This document shows positions 55,316-64,000 of a stretch of 64,000 bases of DNA, one piece after another. Under the pieces are notes generated by a model. It had not been told where the DNA came from. It was given only the letters and a program-made list of their open reading frames with translations, and searched no databases. Origin of the DNA: CAWKEY01 sp963696315 (lineage in GTDB: Bacteria; Pseudomonadota; Gammaproteobacteria; Methylococcales; Methylomonadaceae); NCBI GenBank assembly GCA_963696315.1, contig CAVOJU010000007.1, positions 1 through 64,000 of the forward strand, written 5' to 3'. Each line of letters begins with the position of its first letter. The stretch's first letter is position 1. A program made the translations under genes and the position numbers.

Positions 55316-55546
55316 TCATTCTTCACGCTCCTCGGCCGCGATTAACCAATGATGAAAATAACCAACGGAAATGATCACGGATAAAAACAGTCCAAATTCT
55401 GAAATGATCTTGAATACCCATGCATATTCCTTATTAGCAAAATCAACCGCCAAAACCTCAAAAAGTTTGTAAATAGTGAACCCGCCAAAAATGAGCACTA
55501 GGGAAAAAAGCCATTTGAGTTTTTTTGTGGTGGTTAGCAAGGACAT
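55316..55546 (-). CDS. Small two-helix membrane protein, unknown
   Basis: The 76-residue protein has hydrophobic segments WLFSLVLIFGGFTIYKLF and FGLFLSVIISVGYFHHW and an acidic end (AAEEREE). A GGACATAGTATTTATC context gives only a modest ribosome site. It lies 67 bases before copA on the same strand. No family is recognised; an accessory role in metal export is a guess. Confidence 0.6.
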   Translation of the reverse strand: MSLLTTTKKLKWLFSLVLIFGGFTIYKLFEVLAVDFANKEYAWVFKIISEFGLFLSVIISVGYFHHWLIAAEEREE

Positions 55547-55750
55547 AGTATTTATCTCACTATTTTCTGGTTGAGAATTGTTCGCTGCATTATGTAACCA
55601 CTAGAAGCGCGAGTTACCGCGCACCGGCTGCCAGGATGTGACTGGTAACCATCATTTTTGATTCCTTTAGTACTTGCTGCACAATCAGAAACAGTAAGCT
55701 ATAAAAGTGCGATTATTATATCAACCGGTTTTCGGCTTCGTGGAATATAG

Positions 55751-58700
55751 TTAATGAGCGACATCAACGGCTCCTTGCCTGCGGCGTTCCTGAAACTGTA
55801 GTATCAGACTGTAAATCACCGGAAATACCAGAAGGCTCAGTATCAGCACTGTCACCATGCCGCCCAGAACCGGCGCGGCAATGCGCTGGGTCACATCGGC
55901 GCCGGAGCCTGTAGCCCACATGATGGGGATCAAACCCACGATATTGGCGATGGCGGTGATGGCTACCGGCCTTACCCGTCTTGCGGTGGCAGTTTCCGCA
56001 GCGTTCCTGATTTCCAGCGAGGTCAAAGGGGCCTGTTTAAGCTCGCGCAAGCGCTCAATTTCCAGATCGATAAAATTCAACACCATAATGCCGGTTTCAG
56101 CCGCCGTGCCTGCCAGCGCGATAAATCCCACATAAACGGCGACCGACAGATTGAAGCCGTACCAATAAATCATCCAGATGCCGCCGATCAGACCGAAGGG
56201 AATGGTCAGCATGACGATCATGGGCTCCATCATGTTTCTGAAAGTAAAATACAGCAGCAAAAAAATCAGCAGCAGCGTAATCGGTACGACAATGCGCAAA
56301 CGTTCAGCCGCGCGTTCCATATATTCAAACTGACCCGACCAGGCAACCGTGTAACCGGCCGGTAAAGTGACGCGCTCTGCCAGCGTTTTTTTGGCCAGGC
56401 TGACAAAGCCGCCTATGTCTGATGTGGTAATATCAACATAAACCCAGGCATTCGGCCTCGCCCCTTCACTTTTGACGACATCGGTACCCCGGCGCAGGTT
56501 TAAATCGGCTACCTGCGCCAGGGGTATCTGGCTGCCGGTCGGCGTAGACACCAGAACCCGCTGCAGGGCATCGAGGCTATCGCGCAGACCGCGCGGATAG
56601 CGCAGGTTGACCGGATAACGCTCCAGGCCTTCCACGGTTTCGGTGATGTTCATGCCGCCGATGGCGCTTTGGATGACATCCTGCACATCACCGACGGTCA
56701 GGCCATAACGCGCCGCCGCCACCCTATTAATATCAAAGTCCAGAAAATAGCCGCCAACCACGCGGTCACCATAGGCCGACAGGGTTTCCGGCAGCGTTTT
56801 CATGGCCTGCTCCATCTGCTGGGTCAGGGCTTGCAAGACATTCAGGTCGGGCCCCGACACCTTGATGCCCACCGGCGTTTTGATGCCGGTCGAGAGCATG
56901 TCGATGCGGTTTTTAATCGGCATGGTCCAGGCATTGGCCAGGCCGGGGAAATTGATGGCCTTGTTCATCTCGTCCATCAACTGCCTGGACGTTTTATCGG
57001 GATCGGGCCATTCGCTTTTAGCTTTAAGCTGAATCGTGGTTTCCAGCATCATCAATGGCGCCGAGTCCGTTGCCGTTTCCGCACGGCCGACCTTGCCGAA
57101 CACCTGCCGCACTTCCGGAAAAGTTTTCAGTAGCTTGTCGGTTTGCTGCAATAATTCCCGGGCCTTGGTGATGGAAATACCCGGAAAAGTCGTCGGCATG
57201 TACAGCAGGTCGCCTTCATCCAGCGGCGGCATGAATTCGCTGCCGATTTTGGACAAGGGATAGAGCGTGGAGGCCAGCAAGAGGACTGCCAGCAGGATTG
57301 TGACAGTACGCCAGCGCATCGCCAGCGTTAAAACCGGGCTATGAATAAAATGCAAAAACCGGTTGGCCGGGTTTTTGTGCTCGGGGATGACCTTGCCGCG
57401 AATAAAGTAGCCCATCAGCACCGGCACCACGGTAACCGTAAGCATGGCTGCGGCCGCCATGGCATAGGATTTGGTATACGCCAGCGGGCTGAACAGACGG
57501 CCCTCCTGCGCCTGCATGGCAAAAATCGGTATAAATGATACGGTGATAATCAGCAAGGATGAAAATAGCGCCGGTCCTACTTCCTGCGACGCCTGGCCTA
57601 TAGCTTGCCAGCGTTCCTGCCGGGTCAAATCGGCGCCCTTCTTTTCAGCTGCCTCGGCCAGATGCTTGTGGGCATTTTCCACCATCACGATGGCGCCATC
57701 GACCATGTCGCCTATGGCAATGGCGATACCCCCCAGCGACATGATATTGGCATTAATGCCCTGCCATTTCATGACGATGAAAGCCATCAGAATGCCCAGC
57801 GGCAAGCTGATGATGATGACCAGCGATGAACGCAGGTGCAGCAGAAACAGCGAGGCCACGATGCAGACGATGATCAGCTCTTGGGTCAGTGCTTCATTGA
57901 GCGTGTCCACCGCCCGTTCAATGAGATTGCCACGATCATAGACCGGGACGATTTCAACCCCCTCAGGCAGGCCGGATTTTAATTCATTCAGTTTTTTTCT
58001 GACGCCCTCAATGGTAGCCAGGGCATTTTCACCAAAACGCATGATGACGACACCGGCGGCGACCTCCCCCTCGCCATTCAGCTCCACCAGACCCCGGCGC
58101 AGTTCCGGCCCGATCTGGATATGTGCGACATCCTGAAGACGCACGGGCGTCCCGTTGGCATCGACGCCCACCGGGACGGTTTTGAGATCACCGATGGACT
58201 TGATATAACCCAGTCCTCTGACCATGTATTCGGTTTCGCCCATTTCAAACAGACGGCCGCCGACATCATTATTCGAGCGCTTGATGGCTTCAATGACCTT
58301 GGACAAGGGAATCTGGTAGGCTTGCAAGGCATTCGGATCGACTTCGACCTGATACTGTTTGACATAGCCGCCAACTGAAGCCACTTCGGCGACGCCTGGC
58401 ACGGTCTGCAAGGGATAGCGCAAATACCAGTCCTGTATCGAACGCAATTGCGCCAAATCGTGCTTGCCGGTCTTATCCACCAGCGCGTATTCGTAAATCC
58501 AGCCTACGCCGGTCGCATCAGGGCCCAATGCCGGCGATACGCCCTGCGGCAGCCGCCCGCGCACATAGTTCAGATACTCCAGTACCCTTGATCTGGCCCA
58601 GTAAATGTCGGTGCCGTCTTCAAAAATAATATACACGAACGACAGCCCAAAGAAGGAGTAGCCGCGCACCACCTTGGCATGAGGCACGGCCAGCATGGCC

Positions 58701-58912
58701 GTGGTGAGCGGGTACGTGACTTGATCTTCAACGACCTGGGGAGCCTGATCGGGGTAATCGGTGAAGACAATGACCTGGACATCCGACAAATCGGGGATTG
58801 CATCCAGCGGCATGGTTTTATAAGACCAGAGTCCTGCGGTGGCCAGGAACAAGACCGCCAGCAGCACGATAAAGCGATTTTGCAGCGAGCTGTTGATGAT
58901 GTGCTTGATCAT
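55751..58912 (-). CDS. cusA: Heavy-metal RND efflux permease (CusA/CzcA type)
   Basis: The 1053-residue pump has an N-terminus typical of the HME family (LFLATAGLWSYKTMPLDAIPDLSDVQV, abridged). TM4 contains IAIGDMVDGAIVMVENAHKH, with Asp-Asp-Glu proton relay residues. The VENAHK ending is CusA-like (Cu/Ag), while GD in place of GA recalls Czc-type, so the metal is not certain. It is full length and uninterrupted. It drives periplasmic and cytoplasmic metal export through the adaptor and channel encoded upstream. Confidence 0.92.
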   Translation of the reverse strand: MIKHIINSSLQNRFIVLLAVLFLATAGLWSYKTMPLDAIPDLSDVQVIVFTDYPDQAPQVVEDQVTYPLTTAMLAVPHAKVVRGYSFFGLSFVYIIFEDGTDIYWARSRVLEYLNYVRGRLPQGVSPALGPDATGVGWIYEYALVDKTGKHDLAQLRSIQDWYLRYPLQTVPGVAEVASVGGYVKQYQVEVDPNALQAYQIPLSKVIEAIKRSNNDVGGRLFEMGETEYMVRGLGYIKSIGDLKTVPVGVDANGTPVRLQDVAHIQIGPELRRGLVELNGEGEVAAGVVIMRFGENALATIEGVRKKLNELKSGLPEGVEIVPVYDRGNLIERAVDTLNEALTQELIIVCIVASLFLLHLRSSLVIIISLPLGILMAFIVMKWQGINANIMSLGGIAIAIGDMVDGAIVMVENAHKHLAEAAEKKGADLTRQERWQAIGQASQEVGPALFSSLLIITVSFIPIFAMQAQEGRLFSPLAYTKSYAMAAAAMLTVTVVPVLMGYFIRGKVIPEHKNPANRFLHFIHSPVLTLAMRWRTVTILLAVLLLASTLYPLSKIGSEFMPPLDEGDLLYMPTTFPGISITKARELLQQTDKLLKTFPEVRQVFGKVGRAETATDSAPLMMLETTIQLKAKSEWPDPDKTSRQLMDEMNKAINFPGLANAWTMPIKNRIDMLSTGIKTPVGIKVSGPDLNVLQALTQQMEQAMKTLPETLSAYGDRVVGGYFLDFDINRVAAARYGLTVGDVQDVIQSAIGGMNITETVEGLERYPVNLRYPRGLRDSLDALQRVLVSTPTGSQIPLAQVADLNLRRGTDVVKSEGARPNAWVYVDITTSDIGGFVSLAKKTLAERVTLPAGYTVAWSGQFEYMERAAERLRIVVPITLLLIFLLLYFTFRNMMEPMIVMLTIPFGLIGGIWMIYWYGFNLSVAVYVGFIALAGTAAETGIMVLNFIDLEIERLRELKQAPLTSLEIRNAAETATARRVRPVAITAIANIVGLIPIMWATGSGADVTQRIAAPVLGGMVTVLILSLLVFPVIYSLILQFQERRRQGAVDVAH

Positions 58913-58978
58913 GGCAACAAGACGCTTGTAGAAGCGGCTTCAGCTGCCTGGAAAATGTTCTTACCGAAGAACACAAGG

Positions 58979-60271
58979 TTATTCATGCTGATGATGCCCG
59001 GATTTTTCCTGCGCAGGAGGCGGCGCGAGCATCTTGGCAGTCGCTTCGCGCAGATTCGATTCTGAATCAATCAAGAATTGCGCAGAGGTTACCACCTGTT
59101 CTCCGGCTTCAAGTCCGTCCAAAATGGCAACATCGCCATCAGAAGCAAGGCCTGTTTTGATCGTGCGCGGTTCAAACCGGCCGGCGCCGAGGGCGATAAA
59201 CACCTGGCTGCCGCTGCCGGAACGCATGACGGCCTCGGCCGGTATCACCAGGGCATCGGGTTGACTGGCGGCCTGAATATTGATCTCGGCAAACATATCG
59301 GGCTTTAACAGCAGCTCGGCGTTATCGAAGACCAGACGCACTTTGATGGTCCGGGTTTTGGCTTCGGCATAGGGATAGATAAAAGCCAGTCGGCCTTTAA
59401 ACACGCGCCCAGGCACACCGGCCAGGCGCATTTCAACCGCATCGCCCTCTTTAATCCAGGGCAATTCATATTCATAAATATCGGCATAAACCCAGACCCG
59501 GCTTAAATCGGCGATCATGTAAATTTCCGTGGAGGGCGTCACAAATTGCCCCTCACGGGCGCCAATCTGCACGACAATGCCGTCAGCGGGTGAATGAATA
59601 TGCAGGCTTTTTTTGATGCTGTGGCTGTGTTGCAGTTCATGCAATTGATGCGCCGGCACATCCAGCAGCTTCAAACGCTCCCGCGAGCTGTCGACCAGTT
59701 CTTGCGCTCCGCGGCGGATGTCCTCGATCGGGCTTTTTTCCAGCACTTTAAGATTGTTCAAGGCCAGAATATATTCCTGCTGACTGGCCACCAGCTGCGG
59801 CGAATAAATACTCAACAGATCGTCGTTTTTTTTCACCTTTTCGCCGGTCTTGTCGACCCGCAACTGCTCAATCCAGCCTTCCGTTTTAGGATGCAGACGC
59901 ACGATGCGCTCTTCATCGTAAGTCACCCTGCCGACGGCGCGCACAATGCGGGACAAATTTTTCCGCTGGGCCACGGCAGTTCGCACCCCCATATTCTGTT
60001 CGGTAACAGCATCAATTCTAACCGTGCCGGCGGCTTCGGTGTCCTCGGCATACACCGCTACATAATCCATGCCCATATTGTCTTTGGCCGGCACCGGCGA
60101 GGTGACTTCAGGATTCATAGGGTTGCGATAAAACAGCGGTTTTTTAACCTCTGTCGATGAAACTGCCGGATGCTGGTCATGTTGCTGCTGATCTACGCCG
60201 GCCAGCCGATACCCGCCCGCCAATCCCAGCGCCAGCATCAGCACCGCCGTTATCAGCAATGATTTATTCAT
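58979..60271 (-). CDS. cusB: CusB-type periplasmic adaptor with heavy-metal-binding domain
   Basis: From ATG 60271 the product is 430 residues. The N-terminal membrane anchor is followed by a YHS-like metal-binding motif (FYRNPMNPEVTSPVPAKDNMGMDY, abridged) typical of CusB/SilB. Then come the coiled-coil hairpin and lipoyl region (LHIHSPADGIVVQIGAREGQFV, abridged) and beta domains. The C-terminus ends with His (SGHHQHE). The gene overlaps the outer-membrane-channel stop by 8 bases. Confidence 0.92.
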   Translation of the reverse strand: MNKSLLITAVLMLALGLAGGYRLAGVDQQQHDQHPAVSSTEVKKPLFYRNPMNPEVTSPVPAKDNMGMDYVAVYAEDTEAAGTVRIDAVTEQNMGVRTAVAQRKNLSRIVRAVGRVTYDEERIVRLHPKTEGWIEQLRVDKTGEKVKKNDDLLSIYSPQLVASQQEYILALNNLKVLEKSPIEDIRRGAQELVDSSRERLKLLDVPAHQLHELQHSHSIKKSLHIHSPADGIVVQIGAREGQFVTPSTEIYMIADLSRVWVYADIYEYELPWIKEGDAVEMRLAGVPGRVFKGRLAFIYPYAEAKTRTIKVRLVFDNAELLLKPDMFAEINIQAASQPDALVIPAEAVMRSGSGSQVFIALGAGRFEPRTIKTGLASDGDVAILDGLEAGEQVVTSAQFLIDSESNLREATAKMLAPPPAQEKSGHHQHE

Positions 60272-61550
60272 AGATATCGTCCTGGCCGACAGCGGCGCTA
60301 AGCTGCGCCAGCGCCTGTTGCGCATCGGTAAAAGCTTTCCAGTATTGGATCTCGTACTCAAACTGAATGATCTGACTGCGCACCAGATTCAAAAAATCGA
60401 CTTTGCTGACCTGATAGCCGGCGAGCATCGAGGCAACGGTCTGCCGGGCTTGCGGAATGATGCCGGTATCGAACAACACAAACTGCTCTTGGGCACGCCG
60501 GTAATCACTGAAACTTTCGGTAATCTGGGTGCGAACCTTATTCCATTGATCCTGCAAGGCGTATTTTTCCTGCATCAGTTCACTGCTGCGCTGGTCCACG
60601 GCTTTGCTCTGTTTGCGGCCTGCAAAAATTGGCACATTCATGCTTACGCCAATGCTCAACAAGTCCGACCGGCTGGTGCCGTCGGGCATGTTATTACGGG
60701 CGCCATAAGATGCATCGACATTAAAGTCCGGCAAAAGCTCTTTTTTTGCGAGTTCCAGCCTGGATTGAGCGGCGTTAATACCCTGACGCTCACCTTCCAG
60801 TAACGGCCTTGCGTTTTCTGCCTGTTGATACAGCCAGCTTTCCTGCTTGATTTCCGGCAGTTGCAAGTCAACCGTTGCCGGTAAGCGCAAGGCCTTGTTG
60901 GCCGGTTGATTCAGCAGTGCATTCAATTTGGCGGCGCCATTACGGCGCATGCCGTTGAGCGTTATTTTCTGATCCAGTAATTTGGACAATTCCAGTTGCG
61001 CCAATAACACATCCTGCTGCAAGCCTTCGCCGACTTCGTATTTGGATCTGGCAATATCAACAAACTGCTGCAACAGCTTATGGTTGTTATCAACAATTTC
61101 CAGTGCGCGATCCAGATAAAAAACCAGCCACCAGAGCGTTTTAACATCACTAAGCAGACGCAGACGCAGTTCATCGGCATTGTGTGTTGCGGCCAGCGCT
61201 TCATACGTCGCCGCCTGCTCGCGCAGCGCCAGTTTGCCGGGAAAAGGAATGGCTTGCGAAATGCCAAAGCCAAGCTGGGTCATATCTTCTGGCCGGGTGC
61301 TAAAACTGTCCACCGGCAGACTCATGGCATTGAAACTGATTTGCGGATCCGGCAAGCTGCCTTCCTGGGAGGGAATGGCCGCCATTGCTTTGGCTCTGCT
61401 GAGCATTTGCGCCAGATCGGGATTATCCTGAACGAGCGCCTCGGTTGCCGCTTTAAGCGTTAAATCGGCTTGCTCTGCACTGGCGGCAACGCTGCAGCCA
61501 ACTAACAGCGCTGCCAGACATAGGCGTTTTAAATACCTATTTTGCGACAT
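60264..61550 (-). CDS. cusC: CusC/TolC-family outer-membrane channel
   Basis: The 428-residue protein has a Sec signal peptide (LCLAALLVGCSVAASA) without a convincing lipobox at the cleavage site, although LVGC occurs within it. The OEP repeats appear in AIPFPGKLALREQAATYEALA and VSMNVPIFAGRKQSKAVDQRSSELM (abridged). It is the first gene of the cusC-cusB-cusA-like operon. A 248-bp upstream gap should carry the promoter; no CueR/CusR box was identified. Confidence 0.9.
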   Translation of the reverse strand: MSQNRYLKRLCLAALLVGCSVAASAEQADLTLKAATEALVQDNPDLAQMLSRAKAMAAIPSQEGSLPDPQISFNAMSLPVDSFSTRPEDMTQLGFGISQAIPFPGKLALREQAATYEALAATHNADELRLRLLSDVKTLWWLVFYLDRALEIVDNNHKLLQQFVDIARSKYEVGEGLQQDVLLAQLELSKLLDQKITLNGMRRNGAAKLNALLNQPANKALRLPATVDLQLPEIKQESWLYQQAENARPLLEGERQGINAAQSRLELAKKELLPDFNVDASYGARNNMPDGTSRSDLLSIGVSMNVPIFAGRKQSKAVDQRSSELMQEKYALQDQWNKVRTQITESFSDYRRAQEQFVLFDTGIIPQARQTVASMLAGYQVSKVDFLNLVRSQIIQFEYEIQYWKAFTDAQQALAQLSAAVGQDDIYE

Positions 61551-61798
61551 AAAGATCCTCTTCCGCAGGTAAAAATCCGTTAACCGGACAGGTCATCATT
61601 TGATCATAGTGCCGACAGAGCTTACCAACGACCTGTTGTCCGGCATGCAAAGTTTATCAGCACATTATTTTTCATCAGTGAGCCGGTATGTCAAAGCCTG
61701 TTGGTACTTTAATCAGCTTTAAGTCTGCTTGTCAAAACATAACTTTGCCTGACTTCCGGATTAACAAACAGCGTGCAGGTGCCTGGATGCCTATCCCT

Positions 61799-62698
61799 TC
61801 AGGCAATCATGGTTTTGGCTGAATTCAGGCATTCATCAATAAAGTGCTGACTGTAGGAGGGCAAGTAGTTCTGCCGCAGATAGGCGATTTTGGTTACCGA
61901 ACTTGGAATTAGATGGCTAAGAGGGCGCATAACCAAATCGTCATCGAATGCGGGATCATAAGCCATACTGGCGATCAAGCCAACGCCAAATCCCAGACGG
62001 ATATAGGTCTTGATCACATCGGAATCGGCGGCTGCCAGAACAACATCCATGCTTAGCCCGATATCGTGAAAGGCTTTTTCAATGGTGGACCGCCCGGTAT
62101 AACCAAAGGAATAGGTCAGCACCGGAAATGCGGCCAGGCGTTCCAGGGTTATGGCGCCGCTAGCCAATTCATGTCCCTGCGGCACAACCACGGCGTGGTG
62201 CCATTCATAGCAGGGCTCGATCACCAGGGTTGCATCCTCGGCCACCTTCTCGGTACATATCGCGACATCCGCCTTGTTGCTATGCAGATATTCGATCAGG
62301 TTCTGGGGCGACGATTGCTGAATATAGATCTTGACGCCGGGGTATTTAACCCTGAATTTTTTGATTGGCTCAGGCAGAAAATACTTGGCCTGGGTATGGG
62401 TCGTGGCAATATGCAAAATGCCGGTTTCCCCTTCGCGGTACTCTGACGCAATCGCCATAATATTTTTTTTGGCTTGATTGATCATCTGCGCCTGATCCAT
62501 CACCAACTGGCCCAAGGGCGTCAGCCCGGTCAGCTTTTTCCCCTGCCTTGTCAGCAAAGGCGCGCCCAATTCGCTCTCGAATAACTGCAACTGACGGCTG
62601 ACCGCCGACTGCACGACATGCATTTTTTCTGCGGCTTTGGACAAGTTAAAGCCGGATTCATGCAGTATGCGGAGTAATTCGATTTGGCTGAGATTCAT
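61799..62698 (-). CDS. LysR-family regulator, CysB/Cbl type
   Basis: The 299-residue regulator has an N-terminal winged helix (QIELLRILHESGFNLSKAAEKMHVVQSAVSRQL, abridged) and a periplasmic-binding-like sensor (ILHIATTHTQAKYFLPEPIKKF; KADVAICTE). The TTHTQARY-like motif marks the CysB/Cbl group, whose members sense N-acetylserine or sulfur state. It may act on the divergent EAL-like gene region or on distant sulfur genes. Length and start are normal. Confidence 0.88.
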   Translation of the reverse strand: MNLSQIELLRILHESGFNLSKAAEKMHVVQSAVSRQLQLFESELGAPLLTRQGKKLTGLTPLGQLVMDQAQMINQAKKNIMAIASEYREGETGILHIATTHTQAKYFLPEPIKKFRVKYPGVKIYIQQSSPQNLIEYLHSNKADVAICTEKVAEDATLVIEPCYEWHHAVVVPQGHELASGAITLERLAAFPVLTYSFGYTGRSTIEKAFHDIGLSMDVVLAAADSDVIKTYIRLGFGVGLIASMAYDPAFDDDLVMRPLSHLIPSSVTKIAYLRQNYLPSYSQHFIDECLNSAKTMIA

Positions 62699-62759
62699 AG
62701 TAAGAGCACCGAATTGTTTATCTAATTAGCAGAAATGATAAATCTGATTATATCGTTTT

Positions 62760-62899
62760 ATTAAAATGAAAACCTCGCTAAGCTATCGCAAAGTGTTGCA
62801 TGAAATCGCTCCAGCTTTATTTAAAGGAATAGGTAAGGTAATACTCCCTAATTATAGGGATATCTCTGAGGCGGGGGAATTGTCCCCGCCTGTTTTTTT
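62760..62899 (+). ncRNA. Candidate small RNA ending in a strong terminator
   Basis: Between a divergent regulator and the next plus-strand gene there is an orphan terminator: GGCGGGG / CCCCGCC stem (62870-62876 with 62884-62890) followed by seven T. A smaller hairpin TCCCT-AATTAT-AGGGA lies 20 bases upstream. The short frame through it (62766-62993) crosses the terminator and looks non-coding. A free-standing transcript or a leader attenuator would explain this. The 5' end is not defined. Confidence 0.5.
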
Positions 62900-62995
62900 A
62901 TTAATTAGGTCAATGCCGGTTTCTCACGCAAAGCTCATTTTAACTCGAATTTCAAAATACCTTTGCCATCACAAACTTTGGCTGGAATCCTAATT

Positions 62996-63868
62996 ATGCC
63001 GTTACAACAATTAGTAGAGTATTTTAATGACCGTCTGGAATGGGAACATCATAGCAATTTCCGGCCCTTTTTCTTACATGACGGGGTTGTGCAGGGCTTG
63101 TTCGGCCCTATCCGAATCGGCAGCGAACTGGCGCCTTTGCGGCAAACGCTAAGGCTTTCCGCCATTACCGGTTATGCCGCACGCCTGAATGTGACCGCCG
63201 CGGAAATGCCGCATATGCAAAGTCATGAGCTGGCCCAGCTCGTCTCGCTCCCGGCTCAGCAAGGCGTCAATCCTGAATCGATTGTCAATTTCGACCGCTT
63301 GGCGCGTACCGTGCACATGCTGAATTTTCTGCCACTCTCGCATCTGGATGATTTTTTACAATTGGATGTCGATCCCCGGCATATTCTGGGCGTCAAAAAA
63401 GACCATGGCGCCTACTTTCAGGACGTGATCATTAAATGCGGTCTGCAGCCAAAAAATATTATTATCACAATGAGTGTCAACAGCCTCTATGCGGCTTACT
63501 ATGAAGTCTTGCTGAAAGGTCTGGAAAATTACCGGGGGCGGCATTACCGGCTAGCCCTCAAATTTGATTATCATGCCCTGGGCAGTTCGGCCATGGATTT
63601 AATCTCGATACTGGCGCCTGATTTTGTCTGCCTGCAGTCAGCTCAACTGGCCAACATCCAGGATAATCAATCGCTGGAAAAACTGAACCGGTTGAACACA
63701 TTGACGCGTGCGCAAGGGGGACAAACCATCATGCTCCATGTGAATGAGAGAAAAATAGCAACTTTGGCCCGCAAAACCGGTTTTAATCTGGTACAGGGAG
63801 ACTATTACGAACAGTCCGGCTCTCAAGATTACAATCAGTCACCCCGCTCGGCAGCGGGTGGAAGATAA
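62996..63868 (+). CDS. Degenerate EAL-domain protein
   Basis: From ATG 62996 the protein has 290 residues. Secondary-structure landmarks follow the EAL phosphodiesterase fold: FFLHDGVVQGLFGPIRIG at the start, ILGVKKDHGAYFQDVIIKCGL and LALKFDYHALGSSAMDLI at the DDFGTG site, and IMLHVNERKIATLARKTGFNLVQGDYY at the end. The EAL triplet and the DDFG acidic pair are not conserved. It is probably a catalytically inactive c-di-GMP-binding or signalling protein. The stop overlaps the next ATG (TAATG). Confidence 0.7.
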   Translation: MPLQQLVEYFNDRLEWEHHSNFRPFFLHDGVVQGLFGPIRIGSELAPLRQTLRLSAITGYAARLNVTAAEMPHMQSHELAQLVSLPAQQGVNPESIVNFDRLARTVHMLNFLPLSHLDDFLQLDVDPRHILGVKKDHGAYFQDVIIKCGLQPKNIIITMSVNSLYAAYYEVLLKGLENYRGRHYRLALKFDYHALGSSAMDLISILAPDFVCLQSAQLANIQDNQSLEKLNRLNTLTRAQGGQTIMLHVNERKIATLARKTGFNLVQGDYYEQSGSQDYNQSPRSAAGGR

Positions 63869-64000
63869 TGGCTATCGGATGCTTGGATAAGAAGAGTCTG
63901 GCGTTGACAAGATTTTGTCAACTGCACCGGCAGCCCTTTCAGGCCACCCTGCTTTTTCGGGCTGCTGAGCCAGTCGATAGTTCCTTTTATTCAGCGAAAC
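63868..64000 (+). CDS. Partial ORF, unrecognised, runs off the window
   Basis: ATG 63868 overlaps the preceding stop (TAATG), so it is probably cotranslated with the EAL-like gene. The 44 visible residues (MAIGCLDKKSLALTRFCQL...) match nothing I recognise. Confidence 0.45.
   Translation, partial: MAIGCLDKKSLALTRFCQLHRQPFQATLLFRAAEPVDSSFYSAK

Noticed and set aside
62766..62993. 75-codon frame before the EAL-like gene
   Set aside because: It runs through a strong terminator hairpin and T tract, which a coding region would not retain.

Overview
The window looks like a gammaproteobacterial chromosome, possibly from a methanotroph or methylotroph relative. This is inferred from the mix of MlaA, GlpD, ScpAB/RluB, TsaB, an N-ATPase operon, SmbP and Cus/Cop metal genes. 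No rRNA or tRNA gene was seen, so the lineage is not proven. LAYOUT. 0-1 kb: a frameshifted collagen-like gene and transposase debris. 1-4.3 kb: an Ala-rich lipoprotein, glpD and mlaA. 4.3-13.2 kb (minus strand): a compact operon-like run of PepSY, small coiled-coil protein, tonB, exbB, exbD, outer-membrane factor, membrane fusion protein and RND pump. This looks like a TonB-powered uptake locus joined to a tripartite exporter, cut at its upstream end by a group II intron. 13.2-23.6 kb: accessory scrapyard with a truncated group II intron, an ISAzo13-type fragment, a decayed SRAP gene, two tandem 207-bp MITE-like elements, two diguanylate cyclases, an IS5 relic and a complete IS21. 
23.6-32.6 kb (plus strand): a defence-island-like operon. 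It holds a DUF3883 tail cut off by IS21, an AbrB/MazF toxin-antitoxin pair, a DUF1156 (COG1743) DNA methylase, an SMC-like AAA ATPase, a putative PD-(D/E)XK nuclease, an antitoxin-like gene, a 32-codon ORF coupled at both ends, and a DUF499 (COG1483) ATPase. This is the most likely place for a poorly described system. 32.6-40 kb: housekeeping (rluB, scpB, scpA, M50 protease, yciO, tsaB, DinG/YoaA helicase, rhomboid). 40-51 kb: ion bioenergetics, with a Na,K-ATPase-like P-type pump and a hidden 54-codon membrane ORF, smbP, a zinc-ribbon membrane protein and a full N-ATPase operon (atpDCQRBEFAG) with a Na+-type c-subunit motif. 51-62 kb: cbpM/cbpA, an AhpD-like protein, a CopA copper ATPase and a cusABC-type operon. 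62-64 kb: a CysB-type regulator, a candidate small RNA, a degenerate EAL protein and a partial ORF. 
A recurring feature is that otherwise full-length genes are broken by single-base indels, usually in short homopolymers, or by single in-frame stops. Undoing these restores exact multiples of three in at least six genes. This points either to residual assembly error or to very recent decay, so broken calls in this window should be read as 'frame interrupted in this sequence' and not automatically as dead genes.
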